Both the position numbers and the translations under genes were made by a program. From NCBI GenBank assembly GCA_023213395.1, contig CM041465.1:57481741-57545740 (forward strand): DNA of 64,000 nucleotides. The letters run 5' to 3'. Positions 1 through 11,300 of the stretch are shown in pieces (the stretch's first letter is position 1; the number at the start of each line of letters is the position of its first letter). This DNA is from Cycas panzhihuaensis (taxonomy: Eukaryota; Cycadophyta). The notes beneath the pieces are model-generated. The model was not told the origin of the DNA and did no database searches. It was given only the letters and a program-made list of their open reading frames with translations.

Positions 1-88
1 ATCCCAACCATAAAACTAACAAACTCATAATCGTTCTCTAACAGCAACAACTTTTACATTTGTTGTCCCAAGTAATCAACCACCACAA

Positions 89-650
89 TGGATCCTTGAC
101 TCTGGTGCATCCCATCATATGACAGGACACCAGAAAAATTTATCTACTTATCAATCTAAAACTAACTCTGAAGAAGAGATTTATTTTGGAAGTGGAACTC
201 AACTTAAAGTAAAAGGATCAAGTGATGTTATCTTAAAAGATGGTTCAATAAAAGACATTTTTTATGTACCTGGTTTATTACCAAACCTACTTTCTATTTA
301 TCAAATCTGCTAGAAAGACCTTGTCGTCGAATTTTGGAAAGATAAATTTATCATTAAAGACCCATTAAACAAATTTAAATGTATTGCCTTAGGACCTATT
401 GATCATAACATAGATCTATATAGTTTAACAAGTTTACAAAATAATAAAACAAAACCCTTTAATACCTTTATTACAAAGTCTGACTCAGTTAGTAAACTTT
501 GGCATGCACGATTTGGCCATAGCAGCTATGGCAAATTACAATACCTAAAAAGACATGACATGGTTCATGGTCTTCCACCCTTAAACACCGTTTATGGTGT
601 CTATGAAGCATGTGTAACAGGTAAGCAACACATGGACCCATTTTCACATA
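89..650 (+). pseudogene. copia-1 protease and GAG-pre-integrase segment
   Basis: The frame opens with an aspartic protease active site WILDSGASHHM at 89-121, of the D-S-G type used to cut the Gag-Pol polyprotein. A stop TAG follows at 311-313. The same frame then continues to the zinc-binding pre-integrase region LWHARFGHSSYGKL near 494-535. The second half of the HHCC finger is degenerate: GVYEACVTGKQH near 597-633 has Tyr where the first Cys is expected. The domains are recognised from motifs only. Confidence 0.85.
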
Positions 651-659
651 AAATTCAAT

Positions 660-1490
660 TCAGAGTGAGTTCCACTTGAACTTGTTCACTCTGACATATG
701 TGGACCTTTTCATGTAACATTATATTCTATCTCTCATTATTTTGTTACATTTATTGATGATTATTCAAGAAAATGTTGGGTTTACATACTCAAAGCACAT
801 AGTCAAGTGTTTGATATTTTCGTTGAATTCAAAATGCTTGTTGAAAATCAATTAAACTCAAAAATTAAAATTTTTAGATCTGATAATACCAAGGAATACT
901 TAAGTAGAAAATTCACTTCTTTTTGTAAAAAGCACGGAATTTAATTCCAACATTCCATTGCATACACTCCTCAACAAAATGGTGTTACTTAATACAAGAA
1001 TCGTACTCTTGTTGAGATGACTCGCTGCATGTTACATGCAAAGAACCTTGACCTAAAATTGTGGGTAGAAGTTATTAACTGCTCCAACTATCTTCTAAAT
1101 CATTTACCTAATAAATGCCTACAAAACGTCACTCCAGAACAAAAATGGTCTAGTAAAAAACCCTCATTCAATCATTTATGAATCTTTGGAAGTATTGTGT
1201 AGGGACACATCCCTAAAGAAAAATGTAAGAAACTAGATACTAAGAGTCAAAAATACATCTTCTTTGGATATAATGAAGAAAGTAAAGCTTATAGACTCTT
1301 GGATCTAGTCGCACATCAAATTTTAATTTTGCATGATATAATATTTGATGAAGAAGGATCTTCTTTAACTTCTACTTATGTAGAATTTCCAGTTGAAAAT
1401 CTGTTAACCAACACCTATTTAGTTGATCCCTCTGACAAACAAACTGATCCAGAAATTATAGAATCCTTATCTACTCAAGTCCAAAATTAG
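660..1490 (+). pseudogene. copia-1 integrase core and C-terminal region
   Basis: This is the DDE-type integrase that inserts the cDNA into the host chromosome. Motifs seen are HSDICGPF near 690, FIDDYSRKCWVYI near 750, FRSDNTKEY near 880 and YTPQQNGV near 964. The element is related by order to the neighbouring RT. Stops at GI*FQ and GVT*YK fall inside the catalytic core, so no functional enzyme can be made. The tail 1299-1490 holds the typical copia sequence after the core (KYIFFGYNEESKAYRL just upstream) and runs into an acidic linker before RT. Confidence 0.85.
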
Positions 1491-1799
1491 ACTCTATCTG
1501 AATCTACCGAAATAAATTCTTCCTCTTAGGCTAGCTCTTCAAATCAACCTGTAACTACAGAAACAGTTACTAACAAATATCCTATATGGGCAAAGAAAAC
1601 ACTTGTTGATACTGGATCTGATGTAGGTAATCCTTCATATACCAGATGAACACGTGCCCAAAAATTACATACTAACATTGCCTTAATGGCCAAAATAATG
1701 GACAATAATGATCCCAAAACCTTTAAACAAACTAGTAATAATTCTGTATAGCAAGAAGCTATGCAAACTAAATTCGATGCTTTAATTAAAAATTTAACT

Positions 1800-2480
1800 T
1801 AGGATCTTGTACCGCTCCTACTTGAGAAAAATGTAGTTGACTGTAAATGGGTTTATAGAACAAAATATAATACAACAGGCACAGTTAAAAAATATAAAGC
1901 TCACCTAGTTACAAAAGGATTTTCTCAAATTGATGGTATTGATTATAACGAAACCTTTGCCCCTGTTGCAAAGATGAATATGATTAAAATAATTATTGCT
2001 CTAGTAGCCAAGTTTGGTTGGAAAATCTATCAAATAGATGTAAAGAATGTATTTCTGAATGGTGATCTCAAAGAAGAGATCTACATATCTCAGCCACCTA
2101 GATTTATTGATAATCCTAATTTAGTTTATAAACTAAAGAAATCTATTTATGGATTAAAACAAGCTCCTCAAGCTTAGTACACTAAAGTTGACAATTATCT
2201 AATTCAAATTTGATATACTAGATGTATTAGTGATCCAAATATTTATTTCAAATATGAAAATAAATATATTACTATTTTAATCATGTATATTGATGATATC
2301 ATAATCACTGGATCATCAACTAATAACATTCATAATTTAAAATCTACTTTAATGAATAAATTTGAAATGACCGATCTCAGTCTCTTACATTATTTTCTTG
2401 GATTACAAAATTATCAACATGATTCAAAAATCACTATATCTTAACCTAAATATATTTTAAACTTAATTCAATGGTTTAAC
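1800..2480 (+). pseudogene. copia-1 reverse transcriptase
   Basis: RT copies the element RNA into cDNA. The N-terminal block CKWVYRTKYNTTGTVKKYKA begins near 1842, followed by GFSQIDGIDYNETFAPVAKM and then IYQIDVKNVFLNGDLKEEIY near 2025-2085. The catalytic box reads YIDD at 2286-2297, so both metal-binding aspartates are kept. Stops occur after LKQAPQA, where Trp is normal in the family (TGG to TAG is one transition), and at two later places. The frame is the same as that of integrase and RNase H. Confidence 0.9.
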
Positions 2481-3207
2481 ATGGAAAATGCTAAACCTGT
2501 CTCTAATCCATTACAATCAGGAGTAAAATTATCTACTGATTGTTCATCATCTTTATGTGATCCTACATTATATAGACAACTAATTAGTAGTCTTATTTAT
2601 TTAACTCATACCTACCCTCATATATCATATGTTATTGCTTTATGTTCACTTTATATGCAACAACCACATGAATCATATTAAAAAGTTGTTAAATGTATAT
2701 TACGATATCTTAAGAATACTATTTTTTATGGACTAACTTATACTTTTTGCAGTAAACATCTAACTTTAATAGGATATACTGATTCATATTGGGTAGGTGA
2801 TATAAATGATCAAAATTTTATATCAAGTTATGTATTTTTTATAGATTCTTCACCTATTACTTGGTTTAGTAAGAAAATGCAGGCACTAGCTCTATCAACG
2901 GCTGAAGCTGAATATCGTGCACTCATTGAAGCCAACAAAAAAGTACTTTGGCTCAAATCTCTTCTAAATGAAATTGGTATGTCTCTTAACTCTTCCATTG
3001 AACTTAAAGTTGATAATCAAGGTGCCATTTCTATTGCTACAAATCTAGTTGCACATTTTAGAACTAAACATATATAATTACATCAACATTTTATTCGTAA
3101 TCTTATTACTGATAACATTGTTTATTTATCTTATTGTCCAACAGATCTATATGTTGCTGACATACTTACAAAATCTTTGACTGAACTCAAGTTTCTAAAC
3201 CTCTAAG
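2481..3207 (+). pseudogene. copia-1 RNase H
   Basis: This is the C-terminal RNase H that removes the RNA strand during reverse transcription. The connection segment (MENAKPVSNPLQSG) is followed by the catalytic motifs IGYTDSYW near 2770, ALSTAEAEYRALIEA near 2886-2930 and VDNQGAISIA near 3010. The family C-terminus (ADILTKSL) is near 3156-3180. The Asp, Glu and Asp of the active site are visible. Stops inside the domain make it inactive. A polypurine tract follows about 85 bases after the end of the frame. Confidence 0.88.
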
Positions 3208-3291
3208 ATCTATTGAAGATAAAAGAAGTCTCCATCAAAGGGGAATCAATGTGATGAAGGCATCTTTTTTCATATCATAAAAGTTAATATT

Positions 3292-3300
3292 AAAGGGGGA
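3292..3300 (+). other. copia-1 polypurine tract
   Basis: AAAGGGGGA sits directly before the LTR. It is the usual primer for second-strand synthesis in LTR elements. A second purine run (AAAGGGGAA) lies about 50 bases upstream. Confidence 0.7.
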
Positions 3301-3712
3301 TATTATGATTATTAATGTTACTTTTATGTTATTTCTTATGTCTTATTTAAGTCACATGTGTAAATTATTATTTAAGTGATTCTAATGTTTAATGTTTAGA
3401 AGTTAATTAAATATTATGTGAAAGGTCATTAAAATGCGCAACTGCCCATTTCAACGAACCTCTCATTATTTATATCTTCTCCTAGATTCAAGGAGGTGGT
3501 TCCAAGAATCTAGGAGGCTGTTTAAAGCCTGTTTCAAAGGCTAGTTTTGTGGTTTGTAGAGGGTATCTTTAGTATAAGTCTATTTTATTAATAAAAATTT
3601 AGAATTAGGAGGTGGTTTTTCTTCCCCAAAAGGGGTTTTCCACCTGTCAATCCATGTGTACTTGTGCAATGTCTCTTTCCTGTGTTTTTTTAATTCATAT
3701 GATCCTATGACA
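3301..3712 (+). repeat. copia-1 3' LTR
   Basis: The repeat begins immediately after the polypurine tract with TATTATGATT, probably a mutated TG start. It ends near ATGACA at 3707-3712. The inner part around 3600-3690 (CTTCCCCAAAAGGGGTTTTCC and a T-rich run after it) resembles the R-U5 end of plant copia LTRs. The partner LTR lies outside the window, so the boundaries are estimates. Confidence 0.6.
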
Positions 3713-3859
3713 TTGTTCATGTGCCTATTCCCATAATTAATGAGTTTTATTTAATATAGGAGACAACAAGATTTAAAAAAAAAATACAAAAACAATCAGA
3801 AAAAAAAAGAAAATAATAGTTATTATGATATATTAAACCTTATATAGAGAACATAAGCA

Positions 3860-3861
<2 letters not shown>

Positions 3862-3948
<87 letters not shown>
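3862..3948. repeat. (TA)n(GA)n compound microsatellite
   Basis: About 16 TA units run directly into about 26 GA units. Confidence 0.97.
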
Positions 3949-3950
<2 letters not shown>

Positions 3951-5433
3951 TTTAAAATCTTTATACTCTATTCTTCCCATTTTCCTAATATTCTTAATTT
4001 TATAATCTATAATTGTAACATTTTCTACTAAAGATATAATGATAGAGATGCTTATTAATCCTAGTGCATAATTAAATTTATTTTCATATTTAATTTTCTC
4101 CTATTGTGTGGATTTGTCTCATTTGGTTTTGAGACTTTACCTTGTACCAACATCCATAACTTGTTCATCCATAGTAAGTTCATCATTTGATGTTTCTAAC
4201 TACTATAGTTTTCAATGCCTATAAGTTTATATGAGGAAGAAAATAAGCTTCCCCCAAACATCTTATGACGAATAACATAATAGAAAGTAAAATGATTATA
4301 CACCCTTTATAATCCTCAATCATTATGCAAAGTGCTAGCAAAACTTTAACAAATCATCAGATACCACCTGGGGAGTTAGAATCACTCCATATGACCATGT
4401 TCATTAAGACGTATACTAAAAAATACAATGAAGATGTGTTCTCAATTTAGTTAAACAACCTCCTCTGACTCAAAAAATACCTTAGCCCTTTTTAACACAT
4501 ATGACTAGGGCTAAAACAAGGGGGGCTTAATACATAAGGGTTGAATGCCAACTAAAAATTAAAAGAACTTTAATGAAATCACAACATTACAACAAAATAA
4601 AATAACATATGATTTGTGATAAATTTCATCTCTATATACCTGTGCTAATCAAATTCTTATTTGAATTGATTTGCTTCCAAGTTTTTCCTCCTTTTTAATT
4701 ACCTCCATTCATCTTCAACCAAGAAGGATGACCATATCATATGATAAAATCTTTGGGAGGGCTACCATAATAAGAATTATTTTGTCAACCTAAATATTGT
4801 TCATAAGATTTTGAACAACTTATCATGGGGATTTCTCCTATTAATTGGGGTGATTACAAATCTCAATGGAGCAATTATCTAATTTTAATGTTCTTAAAAG
4901 CCCACTAAGACTAGGGCTGGTATTCAAGAACCTCTAGATTTGGTTGTGGCAGTATAGAATTCAAATAGTTGGGAGTTTATTTGCCTCTTTTTGCATAATT
5001 CCTTCACCACAATACTTTACATGCATCAGATTACCATGCAAATAAAAAAAACCATTAAGAGTAATGGCTTCTACATCATTGCATGGATTAGAAATAAACT
5101 GATTCATGATTTCCATGCCTCTTCCTCATCTACATCCTAGCATTGGGCCATTGCTAAACATAAACTATTGAATGAAAAATGTCAAAGTATAGATACTAGT
5201 ATTGTATTTCAAATTGTCATAGCCAAGGTGTGATGATTAGAAGGTGCAAATACATCTGTCCATCATGAAGTTCATTTCATGGTGTTGGGGCTTCTCACAT
5301 CCCTAATTTCCATCCAGTTGTTGCTCCAATTTACTATTGAAGTCACCTAAATCAATGTAAGATATAAGCACACCATTCTGCCATAGCCATGGAGTGATGC
5401 ATAGGGATGTGAAACCTCATAATTTATTGATAA

Positions 5434-5434
<1 letters not shown>

Positions 5435-5470
<36 letters not shown>
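5435..5470. repeat. (GA)n microsatellite
   Basis: About 18 uninterrupted GA units. Confidence 0.97.
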
Positions 5471-5472
<2 letters not shown>

Positions 5473-5868
5473 TTGGTGATCTGGGCCCTGAAAGAAACCT
5501 TCACTACTATTATTAAGTAGTATACTCATGAGATTATAACCCTTTGATATAGGGCTCTAGAAGTGTTGTTAGGATTTAAATACTACTCTACCCCTATCAA
5601 CATTTAGTGTATGGGTTATATTTAGGATTGCAGAATAGTTTCTCCTTTCATAATCTAACAAATGGATGGCCTTCAAAGAAGTGCAAAATCCATAAAGATG
5701 TAAAGCAACATTGAAATCATCAACTAACAAATTGACTCCACACAACACTATAGATATCAATGACAACCTATAATAACTTAGCAGAGTTTTAAACTATCCT
5801 TTAGTAGTTCTAATATTACAGGTAATAACACTTATAATAACACCTATTCTAACTTTGCTACACAACTT

Positions 5869-5882
5869 GCTATAATACCAAA
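5869..5882 (-). other. possible primer binding site, minus-strand element
   Basis: On the minus strand the bases read TTTGGTATTATAGC, which matches 10 of 12 bases of the plant initiator-Met tRNA complement TGGTATCAGAGC. The LTR it would belong to lies to the right (up to about 6563) and the interior to the left. Confidence 0.4.
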
Positions 5883-5883
5883 T

Positions 5884-6563
5884 ATAGATTATAGGATCAA
5901 AATTGGAACTATATGGCTATGAAACTCATCAAAAAAGCATTCAACTAATATGCATAAATTCATCAATTGAAAAGAGAGAAATATTACTAGGTAGAATTAG
6001 TCTACGTATGGCCTAATTCTCATTCATTCAGAATGACCTATCTAATGTACAATACAATATGGTATACCTATATATATATATTTGATTTAGTAATGGTCTA
6101 TACAAGAATCTATGACTAAGTGACACTTGTCACATCCCCATTAAGGATTCTAATAACTCTTATAACACATATTACAAGTCTATTTAGGACTTAATAACTC
6201 TTGTGATTCATCACATCACCTAGAAGACTCATATATAGGTTTGTCCTCATGTGAATTCGTCACATACTAATTTATCCACATAGAAACATTAATCTAATAA
6301 TAGCAATATGTTGTCTCTTATCACCTAAAATAATTTGTTGGTAACCCCCTTTATTAAAATCATTGAACTACTCTTAAGAAGACTAAATTCTTAAGAAGCA
6401 TCTAAACCATGCCAACCTAATAGATGATATAATAAGAATGTATTTATATGATTACTAGAATTTAATGTCTAAAGAACATAAAGTAGTTGCTTCTTATACT
6501 TATTTTAATTACTTATAGTTAATAAAACTTCAAAAAAGAAAAAAATAGAAAAATTGTTTATAT
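5884..6563 (-). repeat. possible LTR of a minus-strand element
   Basis: Read on the minus strand, the stretch runs from TGTTATATAAACAA (ending at 6563 on the + strand) to the primer binding site. It has a TATA-rich patch near 6065-6080, as in LTR promoters. No partner copy was found in the window, so this stays a weak call. It would explain why the 5' LTR of element H cannot be found upstream of its gag. Confidence 0.3.
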
Positions 6564-6603
6564 AACATTTTAGTATTAAATAAAAAACCTAAGAACTTTG
6601 AGT

Positions 6604-7268
6604 CTGGGTTCAAAAAATGGAGAAGTACTTTCTTCTTATGGAAATTATCCTGATAGAGCAAGTTCTATTAGCCACTCTATACATAGATGAAATTGCATAT
6701 GAATGGTGGTAAATCTTGGAATGCACTACATTCCAATCCTAGTTGCTAGATTAGGATGAATTCATCTACCTATTCATCAAAAGATTCTAAATACTAATAA
6801 ATTAATATTGTTATTATAAGCTATATACATTGAAGTAAACAAGAATAGTAGAAGAATATAGTATGGAATTAGCCTATGTGGTAGAGGGCATCCCAAATGA
6901 CAAACTAATTTAGTGGTGTATTAATGAGTTGTTAATGAAGATATAGGTAGATGTAAAAATTATGGACCTACCACCCTCAAAAAAGCCATTTAATTAGCCA
7001 AAACACATAAGGACAAGGTTAATTTTCTATGCAAGGAAAAAGTAAGCCCCTATATTTTATTATTCACCAAACCCAATCTTTTGGTAGCTAAACTAAGTAG
7101 ATTGATCCTTCAAAGGATAAGAGTAGAATAATAGGAACTAAGGAATAAGGGAATCTACTTTATATGCACTAAGAAGTATGATTTCAGGTATATACACACA
7201 CACACACACAATTGAATTAATATTAGTAGGGAAAGAGGAGGGTGATGAAGAGGATGTTAGGTTGGAAG
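6604..7268 (+). pseudogene. H gag (retrotransposon gag domain, zinc-knuckle remnant)
   Basis: Gag forms the particle that packages the element RNA. The segment shows the Ty3 gag pattern WVQKMEKYFLLMEIILIEQ from 6604, AYEWW near 6700, an IKRF block, VEEYSMELAYVVEGIPNDKL near 6850-6905 and AIQLAKT-like KAI*LAKTHKDKV near 6985. The zinc-knuckle region ELRNKGIYFICTKKYDF at about 7135-7185 has lost all but one Cys. It is followed by an acidic stretch KEEGDEEDV, as in plant chromoviruses. A CA microsatellite has expanded inside the former coding sequence at 7193-7210. The copia-2 insertion ends the segment. Confidence 0.8.
7193..7210. repeat. (CA)n microsatellite inside H gag
   Basis: Nine CA units. 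Confidence 0.95.
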
Positions 7269-7480
7269 TGATGGAAATATGGGAGTTAGAGGGAGCGATA
7301 TAGTGTAAAAAAGGGCAAATCAAATCTCCAACACAATGGTGGTATTGATGAACCCTAGGGTCTTTGGACCCTTTTAATAAGTAGATAGAATTTGAATAGG
7401 AATCCAATGTTTACCACTAACCGGTGTTTAGAAACATTGTTAAGATATGTACCAATATTAGCCCTAATGGACATTATCCA
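7269..7480 (-). repeat. copia-2 3' LTR
   Basis: TG..CA ended on the minus strand (TGGATAATG start, CCATCA end). It aligns along its length with 13125-13394 but lacks about 58 bases that the 5' copy has near 13290-13360. Confidence 0.85.
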
Positions 7481-7498
7481 ATATTTCTCCCTCATAAT
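7481..7498 (-). other. copia-2 polypurine tract
   Basis: On the minus strand GAGGGAGAAATAT lies just before the LTR. Confidence 0.7.
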
Positions 7499-7559
7499 GC
7501 CCATTTGGGGAGACACTAAGCTTGTTTCTAAATTTGTTGAACTTAATCTTTCCAAGTGC

Positions 7560-8180
7560 CTTAGTGAAAATGTCTACCACCTACACTTCTATGCTACAAT
7601 AGGTCAATTCAATCTCTCATATATGAACTAATTCTCTAATGAAATGATATTGAGTTTCAATGTATTTTATTCTACCATAAAACACTAGGTTTTGAGTCAT
7701 TTTTATAGTACTTTGATTATCACATAATATTTATATAGGTCCATTACTGATTTACTTGTAAATCCTAAAGTAGTCTTCTTAGCCAAGCTATTTCACAAGA
7801 ACCTACTATCACGGCTTTCTATTCTACTTATATAATAGATAATGATACCGTGCTTTATTTCTTTAAACTCTAAGTTATTACTGTTAAACCCAAATTAAAG
7901 GTCTAGCCTGATGTAGATTTTTTATCATCTATAGATCCTACCTAATCTAAATATATATAACCAATTAATATAAAATCTCCTGATGACCTATAATGAAGTC
8001 CATGACCAATTATTCCTTTGAAGTATTTGAGGATTCTCTTAGTTGTTTGTTAATGTATCATCTTAGGCTAGTGCATAAACCTAGAAGCTACAATAACTAC
8101 ATATATGATGTCCAACCAAGTCAAAGTTAAGTGAATCAAACTATTGATCAATTACCTATAAAGAGTAGGGTCAACTGATG
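7560..8180 (-). pseudogene. copia-2 RNase H
   Basis: The minus strand shows the copia RNase H end: ILCDNQSTIKMTQN near 7690-7735 carries the last catalytic Asp. It is followed by RIKYIETQYHFIREL and the family tail VDIFTKALGK near 7550-7585. The domain removes template RNA during reverse transcription. Stops interrupt it, for example before ILCDN. The upstream half, from the end of RT to about 7900, is more decayed. Confidence 0.82.
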
Positions 8181-8189
8181 CAAATTCTT

Positions 8190-8960
8190 CATACTTGGAT
8201 AATTTTACCCCAAATTTGATTAGTGTAATAAATACCTTACAATTACTCATGTTGAACTTATGTAATAAGTCTAAAGTGTACTTTCTTTAGGAAACAAATA
8301 TTCTATTCTCATTTTTCTAAACTTCCAAGCCTAATAAGTAGTGCATAAGTCCCAAATTAGTCATTTCAAATTCTTTACACATGTATTCTTTGATTTTTTG
8401 GGATAAATGAGGATCATTACTTGTATAAATAAGATCATCAACATATAAGCTCACAATAAGTATTGATCTTCCTTCTATCTTAATATATAAATTAGGATCT
8501 GATTAACTCCTTTAGAATCCTTTGTCTCTAATGTACTTATCAATCCTAGGGTACTAAGCTCCAGGTGCTTATTTGAGTCCATACAAGGCCTTTTTGAGTT
8601 TGTAGACCTTATGTTCTTCCCATTTTACTTCAAAACCTTTAGGTTGTTGGATATAAATTTCTTCTTCTATGCACCCATTTAAGAAGGTACTCCTAACATC
8701 TATTTGTTGAATTATCTAACCCTCTTGTATGACTAAACCCATTATTAGACAAACTATCTCCATTCTAGCAATTGGTGTAAATATCTCATTATAGTTAATA
8801 TCTTCAACTTGTGCATATCCTTCGGTAACTAATCTTGCCTTATATTTATCAATTATTCTATCTAATCTATATTTGGTCATATAAACCCATTTTTTTCCAA
8901 TTATATTTTTATTTGGTGGTAGATCAACTAACTCCTAAGTATCATTTTAACTAAGGCATT
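8190..8960 (-). pseudogene. copia-2 reverse transcriptase
   Basis: Reading leftwards on the minus strand from 8960: GKKWVYMTKYRLDRIIDKYK, then INYNEIFTPIARM, then IDVRSTFLNGCIEEEIYIQQ near 8650-8700, VYKLKKALYGLK near 8590 and the catalytic box LYVDDLIYTSN near 8420-8455. The active-site YVDD is intact. Two stops flank APGA, where the family normally has Gln and Trp, and others follow. The frame can be followed across the whole domain. Confidence 0.9.
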
Positions 8961-9379
8961 ATACTCTTCCTTCACGTCATCTTTTTATTCATCTTTTAGC
9001 CTCTTCAAAGTTATGAGGTTCATTTGATTCTATTACATGACTCATCATGACAAAGTTAACTCTTTGAGAGAGAGTGGTCCTTCTCTTAAAGTTATTATCT
9101 AAAATATTCGAAGGATCATGACCCTTTTGAACTCATTTGGAACCTTTTGCTTGAATGTAAATGGTCTCACTTCATTTAAACTTGGAGTATTTGTGGACTT
9201 TGGATTTGAATCAACTTCAACTATAATCTTCTTTCCTTTATCTTTTTCAACTTCTTCTTGATAACATTTATCTTCCTTGAAGATGACACCCGTACTTATA
9301 ATTATCTTCTTTTCTTTTGGGTTATATAATTTATAGGATCTAGAAACATCATAATATCCTATAAAGTTATACTTGGTGC

Positions 9380-10010
9380 TTTTATCATGTAACTTTGTTC
9401 TTCTTTGTTCTAGAATATGGGTATATGCTAAACATCCAAAAATCTTTAAGTGTTATATGTTTAGATTATAACCTAATCAAGCTTCTTCTAGTGTGACCTA
9501 TCTAAAAGCCTTAGTGTCACACCCATTTAATAAGTAGACTATTGTATATACTACTTCTGCCCAAAATCCATATCCAAGTTAGTTATCCTTAAGCATACTT
9601 CTGGCTATTTCAACAATAGTTCTATTTTTTCTTTCTGCAACTCCATTTTATTGTGGAGTATAAGGATTGGTGAGCTATTTCCTTATACCATAGTAGTTGT
9701 AATATGCCTTAAATTTATTTGAAATGAATTCTCTCCTATAATCTAATCTAAGGGTAAGAATTCCAATACAACTTTATTTCTCAACTACAATTTTGAAGTC
9801 AATAAAACATTAAAAGATATCTATTTTAAACTTAATAAAATATACTCAAGTTTTTTTTGTGAAGTCATCAATGAGAGTCTTTATTGTAAATTACTTAGCT
9901 CTGCCTAATGAAGGTACATCCATATGACCACATAGGTTCATATAAACTAATTGAAGAGGGCCTTGGGCCCTATAACTATCATTTAGAAAACTTTGTCTTT
10001 GTTGTTTCCC
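9380..10010 (-). pseudogene. copia-2 integrase
   Basis: The minus strand shows YTPQ*NGVAERKNRTIVEIA near 9595-9660, which includes the catalytic Glu region. It is followed by the C-terminal copia blocks LKIFGCLAYTHI near 9430 and YNFIGYYDVSRSYKLYN near 9325-9380. The upstream core towards 10010 is more degenerate. The enzyme would insert the element cDNA. Its position between GAG-pre-integrase and RT confirms the copia order. Confidence 0.82.
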
Positions 10011-10019
10011 AAGTATGTA

Positions 10020-10664
10020 TCATTCATAAATTCCTTTACTTACTTGTATAATGAGAAATCCAATCACAATCTCTATCCTTTTCATTAATGCCAAGCTATT
10101 ATAATTTACATGGTCAATCCTTTTATACCATGTTTCATTATCAACATTGGTTGATACTTTTAAAGCATAAGACTTTGATAGAGGAATGACTAATTTGAAT
10201 AGTCTATCACTAGTCATTTGTCCCTTTGCTACAACTGCTTTGTTCCTTAACTTATCTTTGATTTTATATTTACCATTATCAAAGATGAACTTATAATATT
10301 ACTCTGTCATCTAACCCACCAAGAGTAGGTTATTCTTAAGAGTTAGAATATGCAAAATATTATTGATACTTCTTATTTCTCCTAATTTAGTAGTTATGAA
10401 TGTATTGCCCTTTCCAATAGTAGCATGAATAGCATTATCCCTAAACATGATTCTTCCTTTCTTAGACTTATTAATTTCTTTGAATAATTCCTCTTTGTGA
10501 GTCATATGAGTTGAACATCCCAAATCAATATACCAACTATCTTTTTCTTCACTAACCACTAGAATTGAAAGAAAATTATTGCCTCTATCTTCAATTGTTG
10601 TATTGTCAGTCCCCCTTTGAGTAATTGTATTTTTAGCAAAATATTTTTTTTTAAAATGTCTCAT
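10020..10664 (-). pseudogene. copia-2 protease and GAG-pre-integrase
   Basis: The segment 10311-10664 carries the protease region WYIDLGCSTHMTHKEELF, in which the family D-S-G-C has become D-L-G-C, so the catalytic loop is altered. The next segment, 10020-10217, has ETWYKRIDHVNYNSLALM, the pre-integrase HHCC entry, with the usual Leu-His contacts partly kept. Stops separate the two segments. Both lie between gag and integrase, as expected. Confidence 0.85.
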
Positions 10665-10679
10665 TCTATGGAAAAAGGA

Positions 10680-11300
10680 ACATCAGGTGGTTCCTCTTTC
10701 TCTTCCTCTTTGACTTTGACTTCTACCTCTTGAAGTTCCTCTTCCTCTTTCAAAGTTTTGACCTTGTCCTTAGCCTTAAAAATTCCTCTGTTCTTACCAT
10801 TAATAGCTTTGGTTTAGTCCTTGAAAACTTCCTTGACCTTGGAAGTTTCCTTATCCTTGGTAATTTTGAAAGTTGTGTAAGCCTCACCTTTGTTTTCTTC
10901 CTCTTCCTCTAGGGGAATGGCCCCTTCTCCTAGATCTTTGTCCTTAAAAAATTTATATATTCTTGCCTTGGTGGTAAAGACAAACTCAAGTGACTCATTA
11001 GTTCCTTTATTTTCCTCAATGGTTAGGAGCATAACACTTAGTTAATTAATTCTAAGTATGTTGAGGCCTTTAGATACTCCAATGCTAGTTGCCACTATTT
11101 TGAATCTTTTAATTTCTCCAACACATCTTAAAATCTTTTCCAAAATTCTTTGTTCACTTATCATGTCTCCTAAGAACCTTATTTGATTCACTAAATCTTA
11201 CACCTTGGTGATGAATTCATTTACTCTTTCCCTAGGTGTCATCCTTAGATTCTCAAACTTGCTCTTAAGTATTTGTACACTCAACAAACATAGAATATGT
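10680..11300 (-). pseudogene. copia-2 gag (UBN2-like), C-terminal part
   Basis: On the minus strand from 11300 the copia gag pattern is clear: RERVNEFITKV, DLVNQIRFLGDMISEQRI and EKILRCVGEIKRFKIV near 11080-11250. Next comes a segment rich in Lys and Glu (about 10680-11030), where the nucleocapsid basic region is usual; no CCHC knuckle survives. The N-terminal part of gag is not readable upstream. Confidence 0.8.

Larger units (their letters stand above)
1..3712 (+). mobile_element. Ty1/copia retrotransposon copia-1, 5' end outside window
   Basis: The order protease, GAG-pre-integrase, integrase, reverse transcriptase, RNase H, polypurine tract and LTR is that of a Ty1/copia element. The 5' LTR and gag lie upstream of the window. 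From about 690 to 3207 a single frame can be followed through integrase, RT and RNase H. It is broken by more than ten stop codons, with no frameshift that I could detect. Several stops are one transition away from Gln, Arg or Trp codons expected at those places. There is one frame change near 660-690. The element is dead but recent enough for every domain to be read by eye. Confidence 0.93.
3713..5868. other. non-coding AT-rich sequence, no gene recognised
   Basis: No protein family could be recognised on either strand. The few short open frames are under 70 codons and include one made only of a GA repeat. The stretch may hold the decayed interior of an LTR element whose primer binding site is at 5869-5882, since it lies where that element's internal region would be. 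No gag or pol motif is readable. Confidence 0.5.

Noticed and set aside
3862-3948. GA repeat considered as a GAGA-type regulatory element
   Set aside because: No gene lies nearby that it could control, and the compound TA-GA structure is ordinary microsatellite.
5347-5529. Open frame with a Ser-Leu run
   Set aside because: The run is the translation of a GA microsatellite; the remainder has no family features.
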